Shown: positions 1 to 6,472, numbered from the stretch's first letter. The stretch: DNA of 10,227 nucleotides from an uncultured Lachnospiraceae bacterium (GCA_948688495.1 CAPQSW010000057.1:352-10578), one strand, 5' to 3'. Made by a program: numbers and translations. Notes: generated by a model not told the origin, from the sequence alone.

Positions 1-2
1 TG

Positions 3-230
3 GAGGATGTGCTCACACAGATCCAGGATTTCCGGGAGGAATTCACATCCACATTAGATGATATAGAAGATATGATTACAAGTGCTATGAATGCTGAGGT
101 CTCAGGGCTCTGCCCTAAGGACCCGCAAGGGACCAGTCCCTTGACCCGCTTGCCGGGCTCTGCCCAGACCCGTCCATGCCGGAAGCGCGGAAAAGGGAAG
201 CCCCTTTTCCGAAGGATAAGGATGTTCTGA
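3..230 (+). CDS. 3' end of an unrecognised ORF, 5' truncated by the window
   Basis: The reading frame is open from the first bases of the window, so this is the C-terminal part of a gene that starts further left. A GTG at position 9 need not be the start, because the frame is also open before it. The first 35 or so residues are acidic and helix-like (motif FREEFTSTLDDIEDMI) and look like genuine protein. After residue VSG the composition changes abruptly to Gly/Pro/Arg/Lys-rich, where the DNA becomes a GC-rich stretch full of hairpins, so the last 40 or so codons look like read-through into a structured non-coding element. The stop is TGA at 228-230. I do not recognise the family. A gene of a conjugative or mobilisable element is plausible from the surroundings but not shown. 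Confidence 0.4.
   Translation, partial: EDVLTQIQDFREEFTSTLDDIEDMITSAMNAEVSGLCPKDPQGTSPLTRLPGSAQTRPCRKRGKGKPLFRRIRMF
105..210. repeat. GC-rich hairpin cluster overlapping the ORF end
   Basis: Three kinds of short complementary sequence are packed into about 105 bases. The 11-mer GGGCTCTGCCC occurs twice, at 105-115 and 155-165, and each copy can fold on itself (GGGC/GCCC). AAGGGAC (127-133) pairs with GTCCCTT (136-142). GGAAAAGGG (189-197) pairs with CCCTTTTCC (202-210). GC content is far above the AT-rich DNA that follows. This density suggests a structured DNA or RNA element rather than ordinary coding sequence. Its role is unknown. Confidence 0.6.
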
Positions 231-238
231 GAGCCTTA

Positions 239-300
239 TGTCAAGAGACTTTCGCGGCATAACAGGGCCCCTGCCCCATTATTCCACGGTTCTCTTGACA
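239..300. repeat. 10-bp perfect inverted repeat, 42-bp interior
   Basis: TGTCAAGAGA at 239-248 is the exact reverse complement of TCTCTTGACA at 291-300. The interior is GC-rich and contains GGGCCCCTGCCCC. No T-run follows on either side, so it does not look like an intrinsic terminator. It begins just after the stop codon of the leftmost ORF and could be a long-loop structure or a protein-binding pair. Confidence 0.55.
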
Positions 301-341
301 ACGGTTTCCGGGATTGATCTAAAATGATATTTCACACAAAA

Positions 342-367
342 ATCAGCGGCTGTATACAACCGCTGAT
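342..367 (-). terminator. Intrinsic terminator reading on the minus strand
   Basis: ATCAGCGG (342-349) and CCGCTGAT (360-367) form a perfect 8-bp stem around TGTATACA, itself a palindrome. On the minus strand the stem is followed by a run of five T, and an A-rich tract precedes it. It lies downstream of the broken minus-strand gene at 628-959 and may once have ended that transcript. On the plus strand the stem is followed by A's, so it should work in one direction only. Confidence 0.6.
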
Positions 368-627
368 AAAAAATAAAAAAACTTACACATTTAACTTGAC
401 AAACCCGGATGTTGATTTTACGTTTATTAATGCATAGTTTTCCTATCAGTCTATATATACATTTTTCCTTTTATTATTCCTTTTATTGCTAAAAGTAAAG
501 AGAATAATTGATTTTTATGCATAACAATATTTTTTGAATAGATTTCTCAAACGTCTATTTTATGCGGTTTCTATGATTTTATGATTTTGGGGTCGATAAA
601 CGGAATAATCACTTTTTTAGTACAAAC
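368..627. other. AT-rich spacer, no gene seen
   Basis: This stretch between the terminator and the decayed gene has no convincing reading frame on either strand. It is strongly AT-rich and holds no RNA gene or clear repeat that I can see. Confidence 0.5.
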
Positions 628-959
628 TTACATCTGAATAGCGGACTTACTGAGTTCCCTTCCTCTGGTATCGATTGCTCTCATATAATGTGTTTCACTG
701 CCTGCATCACATCCTAAGATAAACATGTCATCATCGATAAAAAAGAGTTTTCCATTCTTATCGAACTTACCATCAGTCTCCAACTCACGCCAGGTTGAAG
801 CTGCAGGACTTTCCGCCGGAACTGAATTTTCCTATTAATAGGTGTGCATACTCTGGCAATCTCCATTTCGTTCAGTTACTACAGGATACCATCTTCCGAA
901 ATTTCATATTTTCTGCTCATTTCCTGAATTTCATTTAATGCTGCGATGATTTTCTCCAT
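628..959 (-). pseudogene. Decayed minus-strand gene; 5' part resembles a P-loop/dynamin-type GTPase
   Basis: Position 959 is a good start: ATG with AAGGAG upstream, opening MEKIIAALNEIQEMSRKYE. After 26 codons come two adjacent in-frame stops (881-879 TAG, 878-876 TAA). The same frame then continues as LNEMEIARVCTPI. Correcting one extra base near 835 gives GKFSSGGKS, close to a Walker A loop of the GKFSSGKS kind found in bacterial dynamin-like proteins, with one Gly too many. The last 67 codons (831-631, stop 628-630) are open in another frame and read as real protein (motifs WRELETDGKFDKNGKLFF and SETHYMRAIDTRGRELSKS). This tail is too short to be the rest of a dynamin-like protein, so an internal deletion or a join to a second gene is likely. 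Seen directly: start, stops, frame change. Inferred: the GTPase identity. It cannot encode a full product. Confidence 0.5.
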
Positions 960-1042
960 TGCTGTCTCCTTCATTTTACAATGCTTAATCTGTTGTAAGT
1001 CTTCTATCTTTTAACTCTTCAAAAATATTATAGATAATTAGC

Positions 1043-1057
1043 TGTTGAAATTCAACA
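1043..1057. promoter_or_regulatory. 15-bp palindrome, possible operator
   Basis: TGTTGAA and TTCAACA are exact reverse complements around a central A. It lies about 85 bases upstream of the start codon of the decayed minus-strand gene, a suitable place for a repressor site. The small XRE regulator encoded nearby is a possible partner. This is position-based inference only. Confidence 0.3.
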
Positions 1058-1547
1058 AAAGATCAAATTTCGAAAATTTCGTTATAGAAATGCCAGAATA
1101 ATTGCCTATATTATCATAAACAACATTTGTACCGACAAACCCCCTGCAACAAGACATTTCTTATCCTATTTTTCCTTTTAATGCGTTAATTCCATCCACC
1201 ATAACTCGGGTCCCATCAAATCATAAAAAACATAATAGTTAATATAGTGTCATTATACACCCCACTTACTCATTCTCTACAGCCAAAGTTGTATACACAA
1301 ATTTCCACATATGTATTGTCCATTTATGGCTAATACTAATTTTATTACAAGAAACCACCACTTAACAAATTTTCAAAAAACTTCTGCTATTACACTATTT
1401 CACATAATTGTACCATTTTCTCTATACTTGATCACTTCCTTTGATGTAGCTTGTTATCATATATACACATGTAATATTAAGACATTTAATATCCTATGTC
1501 AATATTTATAAGATTATATATGCAATATCATTTCTTATCTCATGCTA

Positions 1548-1553
1548 TATAAT
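1548..1553 (+). promoter_or_regulatory. -10 box candidate for the XRE gene
   Basis: A perfect TATAAT stands 26 bases before the start codon of the regulator. No good -35 hexamer is visible 16-18 bases upstream (the best is ATATCA), so the promoter may be weak or depend on an activator. Confidence 0.4.
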
Positions 1554-1579
1554 TTAGAAAAACACAGGAAGGTGCTGTC

Positions 1580-1897
1580 ATGTTCGAAGATTTTTTTGTA
1601 GAACGGCTCACTTCCCTGCGGAACAAAAAAAATGTATCCGCCCGGGAAATGAGTCTCGCTTTGGGTCAGAATGAAAGCTATATCAATCGCATTGAAAACA
1701 AGCAGGCATTCCCTTCCATGCAGGCTTTTTTCTATATTTGTGAATATCTGCAGATCTCTCCAAAAGATTTTTTCGATATGGATAATCCGGCTCCCTTAAA
1801 AATAAATCAGATTTCGGAGGAGTTAACAAAGCTGGATGATGTGCAACTGGATACCGTTATAGCAGTGATCAATGGATTACAACACAAGGTAAGATAG
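1580..1897 (+). CDS. XRE-family helix-turn-helix regulator, 105 aa
   Basis: This is a small cytoplasmic DNA-binding protein of the Cro/CI (XRE) type. Residues 7-62 form the HTH_3-like domain: RLTSLRNKKNVSAREMSLAL, then the recognition part NESYINRIENKQAFPS, then FYICEYLQISPKDFFD, the usual closing motif of this fold. The remaining 40 or so residues are a short helical tail (SEELTKLDDVQLDTVIAVI) that may dimerise. The start is supported by AGGAAGG at 1566-1572, seven bases before ATG. It is complete and of normal length for one-domain XRE proteins. It stands alone between decayed genes, as regulators left over from mobile elements often do. The target is unknown; the palindrome at 1043-1057 is a candidate, but that link is inference. 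Confidence 0.85.
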   Translation: MFEDFFVERLTSLRNKKNVSAREMSLALGQNESYINRIENKQAFPSMQAFFYICEYLQISPKDFFDMDNPAPLKINQISEELTKLDDVQLDTVIAVINGLQHKVR

Positions 1898-2131
1898 TCA
1901 TTTATCTAAAAAGAGAGATACGTTATACCCTGCTTTCATAAATTTTCTTAATAATAAGGCTGAAGTTCTTTTCTCTTTTTTATGCCTTTCTCATTTATAT
2001 GTCATTTTTTATCAGTTTGAAAATTAACTATATTGGCTGCAAAGTGAATATGCACCTTTTTAATCACGCTCATTCATTTTCTGTATGGTGTACTGCGAAC
2101 ACTACCTGATGTCCTACCGAATAAAAATTTC
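1898..2131. other. AT-rich spacer after the XRE gene
   Basis: No gene and no clear terminator is seen. AAAAAGAGA (1908-1916) and TCTCTTTTT (1972-1980) are complementary but 55 bases apart and AT-rich, so they are weak evidence for a terminator. Confidence 0.35.
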
Positions 2132-2221
2132 CTACACATTCCATGGCAGTCCAACATACATTTCATAGTCCCGTTCTAACCAGTCGAATTCTTCTTTTCT
2201 TAACACAGATAAACTATAAGA
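2132..2221 (-). pseudogene. Possible gene tail of 24-29 codons, unrecognised
   Basis: The minus strand reads VLRKEEFDWLERDYEMYVGL and then PWNV before a TAG at 2132-2134. The charged, aromatic composition is unlike translated AT-rich noise and looks like a real protein segment. The frame is blocked by TGA at 2222-2224, and no start with a ribosome binding site is present apart from a bare GTG at 2206. It lies just downstream of the 63-residue gene but in a different frame. It is best read as the C-terminal remnant of a lost gene. The family is not recognised. Confidence 0.3.
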
Positions 2222-2228
2222 TCAAATA

Positions 2229-2420
2229 TCAAATCTTCACGCTTTCTTCAATTTCCTTAAGTAACAAATAAACTCTATTTAATACCGTCTCAAATGGACT
2301 TAAGATTGTAATCGGTATCAATACATCCTGTTGAGCTGTCTGGATAGCATACATTGTGTCAAGCAGTCCTTTCACAAGCTCTTCCGATTCCAGTATTCGA
2401 TCCAGATTATTAGATTCCAT
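2229..2420 (-). CDS. Small hypothetical protein, 63 aa
   Basis: The start at 2420 is chosen because AAGGAGGAGG (2426-2435) lies five bases before that ATG. A longer reading from 2450 would place this strong site inside the gene. The product, MESNNLDRILESEELVKGLL and onward, is acidic, has no signal peptide or cysteines, and is probably all-helical, with a hydrophobic middle (VLIPITILSPF) and the heptad-like end VLNRVYLLLKEIEESV. A TATAAT lies at about 2455-2460 on the minus strand. It therefore has promoter, ribosome site and clean ends, and is probably a real expressed gene. I do not recognise the family, and no neighbour reveals its function. Confidence 0.6.
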   Translation of the reverse strand: MESNNLDRILESEELVKGLLDTMYAIQTAQQDVLIPITILSPFETVLNRVYLLLKEIEESVKI

Positions 2421-2692
2421 TTGTGCCTCCTCCTTCTCAAAGTTATGCAACCATTATACGAACCGTCAATGACAAATCCTGACATTCTAAAACACGAATC
2501 CTGATTTATGAAAAGAAAAGAGAACTTTGAAATATCACTATTTTTAAGAAAACCTGTGGAAAACAAAACGTCTGGAAACGCCTGCTCTGAAACCACAGAA
2601 TTTAAAAGAGAAAATCTAATCATCAATAAAATTTAACATAAGAAACATCTTATTTTATTTATGTTAGAATAAAGAAATTTATAATACAAAGA

Positions 2693-2733
2693 GCCGTTCT
2701 CGCTACATCTAAATGATCAGCAATAAGAACGGC
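2693..2733 (-). terminator. Possible terminator downstream of the Uma2 gene
   Basis: GCCGTTCT (2693-2700) and AGAACGGC (2726-2733) are perfect complements with a 25-base loop. On the minus strand the stem is followed by TCTTTGTATT, a modest T-rich tail. The position just after the Uma2 reading frame fits a terminator, but the long loop and poor T-run leave doubt. Confidence 0.35.
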
Positions 2734-2735
2734 CG

Positions 2736-2749
2736 CACATTATAATGTG
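2736..2749. repeat. 14-bp perfect palindrome
   Basis: CACATTATAATGTG equals its own reverse complement. It lies immediately beside the hairpin at 2693-2733 and may be a regulator half-site pair or part of the same structure. Confidence 0.45.
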
Positions 2750-2783
2750 GGTATCAATAGCCTCAAAATCAAATTGTCATATA

Positions 2784-3315
2784 CTACTCTATCTTTACTG
2801 TAAATCCCTCATAGATCCCCACCGGTACCGCTTCATTAAAATCATATTTTTCTACCATATCTTTTTCAAACCCATAAACCATTATCATCTGTTTATCCGG
2901 ATCAACAATCCAGTATTCCCGAACCCCCGCTGTACGATATTAAACAATTTTGTCATATAATCTCTCGATCTGCTGCCTGATGAAACGATCTCGATCACCC
3001 AGTCAGGCGCGCCATGGCATCCTCTATCATCCAATTTGGACAAGTCACAGATCACAGAAAGATCCGGCTCACATAATTTATATCATCGTCATTCAAAAAT
3101 ACAGCAAAAGGAGCCGCATAAACTTCGCATAACCCATTCCTGCTGTCGATATAATTTGCTATCGCCTGATGCAGCTTCCAGTTGATTTTTTGATGTAATC
3201 TGTCCGGCGGCGCCATGTTATAAATCTGCCCGTCAATCAGTTCGGCTCTTTCGCCATCCGACAGAGCATAAATATCGCTGATCGTATACATTGTCTGCTT
3301 TTTCAATACATCCAT
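2784..3315 (-). pseudogene. Uma2-family (DUF820) PD-(D/E)xK nuclease-like gene, two frameshifts
   Basis: The start at 3315 (MDVLKKQTMYTISDIYALSD) has GGAGAC upstream. The first 82 codons give a typical Uma2 N-terminus: ELIDGQIYNMAPPDRLHQKI, then VFLNDDDINYV. Near 3070-3072 one base is missing. In the next frame the family core continues: EPDLSVICDLSKLDDRG, GAPDWVIEIVSSGS, YMTKLF. Near 2939-2943 a second base is missing, after which a third frame gives YRTAGVREYWIVDPDKQM and ends VGIYEGFTVKIE at the TAG at 2784. Restored, the protein would be about 177 residues, normal for the family, with the catalytic pattern present (D of EPD, E of IEIVS, K of TKLF). Uma2 proteins are presumed nucleases, common in cyanobacteria and Firmicutes, with no settled role. 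As written only an 87-residue N-terminal piece would be made. The otherwise clean sequence suggests recent inactivation or base-call errors. Confidence 0.85.
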
Positions 3316-3407
3316 CTATCGCGTCTCCATGTCTGCTGCTTCTTATAATATTAATTTTACCACATATCTTTTTAAATAACTATTCATTTTCCCTAAGAAC
3401 CTCTCTC
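3316..3407. promoter_or_regulatory. Leader region of the Uma2 gene
   Basis: On the minus strand this short AT-rich stretch contains TATTATAAG and TGGTAAAAT, both possible -10 elements for the Uma2 gene, without a clear -35. It is the only sensible place for its promoter. Confidence 0.25.
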
Positions 3408-3566
3408 TATCACTGCCAAAACCTTCCCGCTGTCCACACAAAAAAGACCAGCCGCGTCCACGCCAGTTTCACCTGCGAAGCAGAAGTATTTGGCATGAAG
3501 AAGCTCTTTGACCTTCATTATAATGATTCATCCCATGCCTGGTCTCTGACCCAGGTCGGCCTTTAA
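3408..3566 (+). pseudogene. Plus-strand gene tail, unrecognised
   Basis: The plus strand reads KKTSRVHASFTCEAEVFGMK, then KLFDLHYNDSSHAWSLTQVG and L before TAA at 3564-3566. Codon use is GC-richer than the flanks and the residue mix looks like genuine protein, yet the frame upstream of about 3408 reads as noise and overlaps the antisense of the Uma2 start. No ribosome site precedes it. I read it as the C-terminal remnant of a gene cut off by rearrangement. The family is not recognised. Confidence 0.3.
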
Positions 3567-3663
3567 AATCAAACCCTCTTTTTTATTAAAAAAGCCCGCC
3601 ACTCTTCCTGCAAAAGGCTGTATTCATCTTAAAAGAAATAATTTTTCCTGTGGCTGCCCTCCT
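3567..3663. other. Region after the operon, no clear terminator
   Basis: CTTTTTT (3578-3584) and AAAAAAG (3588-3594) form a small AT-only hairpin. On the minus strand GCGGGC followed by six T lies just before it, which is only weakly terminator-like. A 19-codon frame on the minus strand (DEYSLLQEEWRAF...) starts right after a stop and may be another gene crumb. Confidence 0.3.
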
Positions 3664-5931
3664 TCACCCCTGCTGATAAGGGTCTGTAACAGAACCGATG
3701 AACAATTCCTTTCCCGCATATCGTTTCGGATTCTTAAGCTCCGGCCAATGTTTCACATCAATAAACTCACCCCACGGCTCTGAATGGTTGGAAAACCGCT
3801 TCATAAATGATGCATAGCAGTATTTACAGGCATGGGCACAGCCAGTATTGCGCTGCGTCACCAACTGCCGAAGCAGGAAAAGCAGCTTTTCGATATCCCG
3901 GCTGTGCAGGCCGGTAGTCGGCTCATCCAGAATATAGATATTCCCCTCTTTGTGCAGCTCACTTGCCAGCTTAACACGCTGAATTTCGCCGCCGGACAGA
4001 GTACTGGTGGGCTGTCCCAAAGTCATATAACCCAGTCCAACGTCTATCATACTTTGGAGAGGCTTTCGCACCTTTTTCTCCGAAAAAAACTCCATCGCCT
4101 GTTCAATCGTCAGTGCCATAATTTCCTCAATATTCTTCCCGTGGCAGGTATAGCTCAATGCCGTAGGATTAAAGCGCCGCCCCTGGCATTCCTCACACAA
4201 AACCACCACAGACTCCGCAAAAGCCATTTCATAATAAATTTCCCCCTTCCCCTTACAGACCGGGCAGGCACCTTTAGAATTAAAGCTGAACCATTCGGCA
4301 CCTACACCATTTTCTTTGGCAAATAACTTCCGTATCTCTTCCATGACACCTGTATAGGTTGCAGGTGTGGAGCGTATGGACGTGCCAATAGGTTTTTGGT
4401 CGAACACAATAGCCTCCGGATAATGTTTTACAAATTCATGGCAGACCAGAGAGCTTTTGCCGGAACCAGCCACACCAGTAACCGCGGTCAGCACTCCCTT
4501 TGGAATCGTCACATCAATATGCCTCAAGTTGTGACAATGAGCGTCCCTGATTTCAAAGCCCTCCGTCCAGGACATGGGAACCGGATTGATTTTAATTTTC
4601 CGGCGCATGGCCTGCGCGGTGATTGTATCCACATGGAGGAGCCCCTCCAAATTTCCTTGATAGACAATCCCGCCGCCCCGTGTCCCGGCCAACGGCCTCA
4701 GTTCTATGATATGGTCGGCTAACGAAATCATCTGGCGGCTATGCTCCACCACCAACACATTATTATGATTATTCCGCAGGTCTGACAGCAGATGTCCAAT
4801 CCTGTCTGCATCGGCGGGATGCAGGCCGGCGGTGGGTTCGTCAAAAATATAAGTGATGTTGCTCAAGCTGCTCCCTAAATTCCTCACTATCTTAATGCGC
4901 TGTACTTCTCCGCCGGACAATGTGTCTGTCCAGCGTGACAGGCACAGATAGCCGATACCGACCTCAGCCATACGCTTCAAATAAGCCATAATCTGTTTTG
5001 TAAGGGACACACCCACAGGATCATCAATCTTTGCAAGTACCGGCAACAGATCACATACCGGCATTTCAAAATAATCGACAATATTCCTCCCATTGATTTT
5101 TGATGCCAGAGCCTGCAGATTCAGCCCTGTGCCTCCGCAGACCTTACATGCTTCCTGATGAACATGAGACAATATTTCTTCCTGCAATCCTTTTTTTAAC
5201 CTGGAAATATCCCGGTTGAGATAAAGCCTGCGAAACCGGGGAAGAACACCCTCGTAGTCCACCCGGTCAACTCTACCGGTATTGTTGGAGCGTATCTCAA
5301 CTTTCAGGGATTCTTTTGTCCCATAGCGTAGGATTTCCCATTCATCCGCGGAGAAGTCTTGGAGCTTTTTGTCCGGGTCAAGAAACGGATTGGTCTGATA
5401 TAAGCAGGCCTGCCACCCGGCGGAAAATTGACTGAACAGGATGCCGCCACCCCGCAAAGTCTTGTCCGTATCAAAAAGGCTGTCCTCCTCCAACTCCAAC
5501 TGTTTCCCCAGGCCGGTACAGTGGGGACACATTCCCATAGGGTGATTGAATGAATAGGCCATAGAACCACCCGCGCTGGGTTCTCCCATACGGGAAAATA
5601 ATAGACAAATGAGCGGGGCAACGTCAACAGCCGTCCCCACGGTGGAGCGGCTGCTGACACCGATTGCTTTCTGATCAACGACTATTGCAGGAGTCAGATT
5701 GTGAATTCCATCCACCTTGGGGCGTTCAAAATGGGGCATTTTATTCCGCAGGTAGAGCGGATAAGAAGTCTGCCACTGACGTGCGCTCTCAACTGCAATC
5801 GTATCAAAGGCCAGAGAGCTTTTACCGGAGCCGGAAACACCTGCCAGCACTGTAAGTTTCCCTTTGGGAATTGCTACATCGATATGTTTCAGATTATTTT
5901 CGGACGCACCAATAATTTCAATGTTTTCCAT
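3664..5931 (-). CDS. UvrA-like tandem ABC ATPase, C-terminus replaced in frame by a radical SAM fragment
   Basis: The 755-residue product is a cytoplasmic two-domain ATPase of the short UvrA-like class, related to excinuclease subunit A but often found with drug-resistance genes. Domain I: Walker A GVSGSGKS (31-38), zinc pair CPHC (135-138) with CKVC (262-265), signature LSGGE (338-342), Walker B YIFDEP (361-366), H-loop VVEH (394-397). Domain II: Walker A GVAGSGKS (486-493), zinc pair CPVC (556-559) with CEEC (579-582), LSGGE (645-649), Walker B YILDEP (666-671). At residue 697 it switches to GCAHACKYCYASFMKRF, a radical SAM (SPL-like) iron-sulfur motif with Cys 698, 702, 705, and stops after DPYQQG. 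The second H-loop and UvrA tail are absent, and most of the radical SAM protein is missing. The start at 5931 (MENIEII) overlaps the reductase gene by 14 bases, suggesting translational coupling; a longer reading from 6048 would only add antifamily sequence. Domain I should bind ATP. Whether domain II can cycle is doubtful. Confidence 0.85.
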   Translation of the reverse strand: MENIEIIGASENNLKHIDVAIPKGKLTVLAGVSGSGKSSLAFDTIAVESARQWQTSYPLYLRNKMPHFERPKVDGIHNLTPAIVVDQKAIGVSSRSTVGTAVDVAPLICLLFSRMGEPSAGGSMAYSFNHPMGMCPHCTGLGKQLELEEDSLFDTDKTLRGGGILFSQFSAGWQACLYQTNPFLDPDKKLQDFSADEWEILRYGTKESLKVEIRSNNTGRVDRVDYEGVLPRFRRLYLNRDISRLKKGLQEEILSHVHQEACKVCGGTGLNLQALASKINGRNIVDYFEMPVCDLLPVLAKIDDPVGVSLTKQIMAYLKRMAEVGIGYLCLSRWTDTLSGGEVQRIKIVRNLGSSLSNITYIFDEPTAGLHPADADRIGHLLSDLRNNHNNVLVVEHSRQMISLADHIIELRPLAGTRGGGIVYQGNLEGLLHVDTITAQAMRRKIKINPVPMSWTEGFEIRDAHCHNLRHIDVTIPKGVLTAVTGVAGSGKSSLVCHEFVKHYPEAIVFDQKPIGTSIRSTPATYTGVMEEIRKLFAKENGVGAEWFSFNSKGACPVCKGKGEIYYEMAFAESVVVLCEECQGRRFNPTALSYTCHGKNIEEIMALTIEQAMEFFSEKKVRKPLQSMIDVGLGYMTLGQPTSTLSGGEIQRVKLASELHKEGNIYILDEPTTGLHSRDIEKLLFLLRQLVTQRNTGCAHACKYCYASFMKRFSNHSEPWGEFIDVKHWPELKNPKRYAGKELFIGSVTDPYQQG
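3667..3843 (-). other. Radical SAM fragment within the UvrA-like gene
   Basis: These 59 codons encode the 4Fe-4S-binding start of an SPL-family radical SAM protein: CxxxCxxC in CAHACKYC, then EPWGEFIDVKHWPELKNP and GKELFIGSVTDPY. In full-length relatives this segment follows a short N-terminal stretch and is followed by roughly 200 more residues of the TIM-barrel. Here both flanks are missing. The join to the ATPase is at 3843/3844, inside ...QRNT|GCAH. The cluster could still bind iron-sulfur, but no SAM barrel remains. Confidence 0.75.
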
Positions 5932-6472
5932 ATGCTTGTACCATTTTACCTGTCCGATATGCCTGTAAAAGGGCTGGATGCCCTTCAATCTCGCCTTTCT
6001 CCATAATCCCCCCAGCAAACACCACACCTGCCAGCCTTGTTTTGTCAAAGCAGCGAATCCAGTTGTTTAAGCCCTCCACTGTGCCTTGAACAGTTGTTTC
6101 CAAATCTTCTCCAGCAGATGCCAGCAGATAGATATCTCGGAAATGATAGCTGCCGGGATATAGCGGATAGGTTCTGTCCAGAAAATTCTTCATCGCTCCA
6201 CACATTCCATAAAAGTAAACCGGCGTAGCAAAAGCAATTATATCCGCAGTTTTCATCTTTTGCAGAATGTCGGCCACATCATCCCGAATCACACATTTCA
6301 TTGTTTTCTGGCAGACAAAACAGCCCCGGCAGCATTCTATCTCTTTGCCCGACAAGCCGATATGTTCCACCTCGTATCCTGCCTCAGTTGCTCCTTTTGC
6401 AAACGCCTGTGCCATACAGTCAAAATTTCCATTCTTACGAAATCCGGTAGATAAAACTAATACCTTACCCAT
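5918..6472 (-). CDS. NADPH-dependent FMN reductase / flavodoxin-type protein with Cys cluster, 184 aa
   Basis: This is a cytoplasmic flavoprotein of the FMN_red/flavodoxin-like fold. The N-terminal strand and phosphate loop are VLVLSTGFRKNGNFDCM (4-20), the usual S-T-x-R-K-x-G-N pattern that holds FMN phosphate. Next comes CCRGCFVCQKTMKC (47-60), the cysteine-rich segment of the iron-sulfur-flavoprotein/MdaB-like branch, then ADIIAFATPVYFYGMCGAMK (76-95), the isoalloxazine-contact region. The start at 6472 (MGKVLVL) is chosen over 6511 because GGGGG lies 8 bases before it and family members begin there. Likely chemistry is NAD(P)H-driven reduction of quinones, nitro compounds or similar; the substrate cannot be told. 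It lies 42 bases after the kinase-like gene and overlaps the UvrA-like gene by 14, so it is the third gene of the operon. In iron-sulfur flavoproteins cysteines like these bind a 4Fe-4S cluster; whether they do here is unproven. Confidence 0.85.
   Translation of the reverse strand: MGKVLVLSTGFRKNGNFDCMAQAFAKGATEAGYEVEHIGLSGKEIECCRGCFVCQKTMKCVIRDDVADILQKMKTADIIAFATPVYFYGMCGAMKNFLDRTYPLYPGSYHFRDIYLLASAGEDLETTVQGTVEGLNNWIRCFDKTRLAGVVFAGGIMEKGEIEGHPALLQAYRTGKMVQAYGKH

Larger units (their letters stand above)
960..1579. other. Long AT-rich intergenic region
   Basis: No convincing gene lies here. A 66-codon plus-strand frame at 1311-1511 lacks a ribosome binding site and has the Phe/Ile/Asn/His composition expected from translating AT-rich DNA. 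A 15-bp palindrome (TGTTGAA, A, TTCAACA) lies at 1043-1057, followed by CGAAAATTTCG near 1070-1081. Both are candidate regulator sites for the broken gene to the left. The right end holds the promoter region of the XRE gene. Confidence 0.45.
2421..2783. other. Intergenic region with palindromes between small gene and Uma2 remnant
   Basis: No convincing gene lies here; the long minus-strand frame across 2372-2626 is low-complexity and overlaps the 5' part of the small gene. The right part carries a hairpin (2693-2733) and a 14-bp palindrome (2736-2749), listed separately. The left part holds the presumed promoter of the 63-residue gene. Confidence 0.4.

Noticed and set aside
295..325. Possible plus-strand promoter TTGACA ... 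TAAAAT
   Set aside because: The spacer is 19 bases, the -35 is simply the arm of the inverted repeat, and no gene follows.
1311..1511. 66-codon plus-strand frame
   Set aside because: It has no ribosome site and the residue mix of translated AT-rich DNA.
1908..1980. Terminator after the XRE gene from AAAAAGAGA/TCTCTTTTT
   Set aside because: The arms are AT-rich and 55 bases apart, too weak for an intrinsic terminator.
2372..2626. 84-codon minus-strand frame
   Set aside because: It overlaps the better-supported 63-residue gene in another frame, lacks a ribosome site, and its sequence is not protein-like.
2745..3132. Two plus-strand frames opposite the Uma2 gene
   Set aside because: They are antisense shadows of a clear Uma2 coding frame.
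3578..3594. AT hairpin as the operon terminator
   Set aside because: The stem is purely A/T and no T-run follows it in the operon direction.
5932..6048. N-terminal extension of the UvrA-like protein to 6048
   Set aside because: The added 39 residues lie inside the reductase gene in a wrong frame and do not match the family start, which is MENIEIIG.
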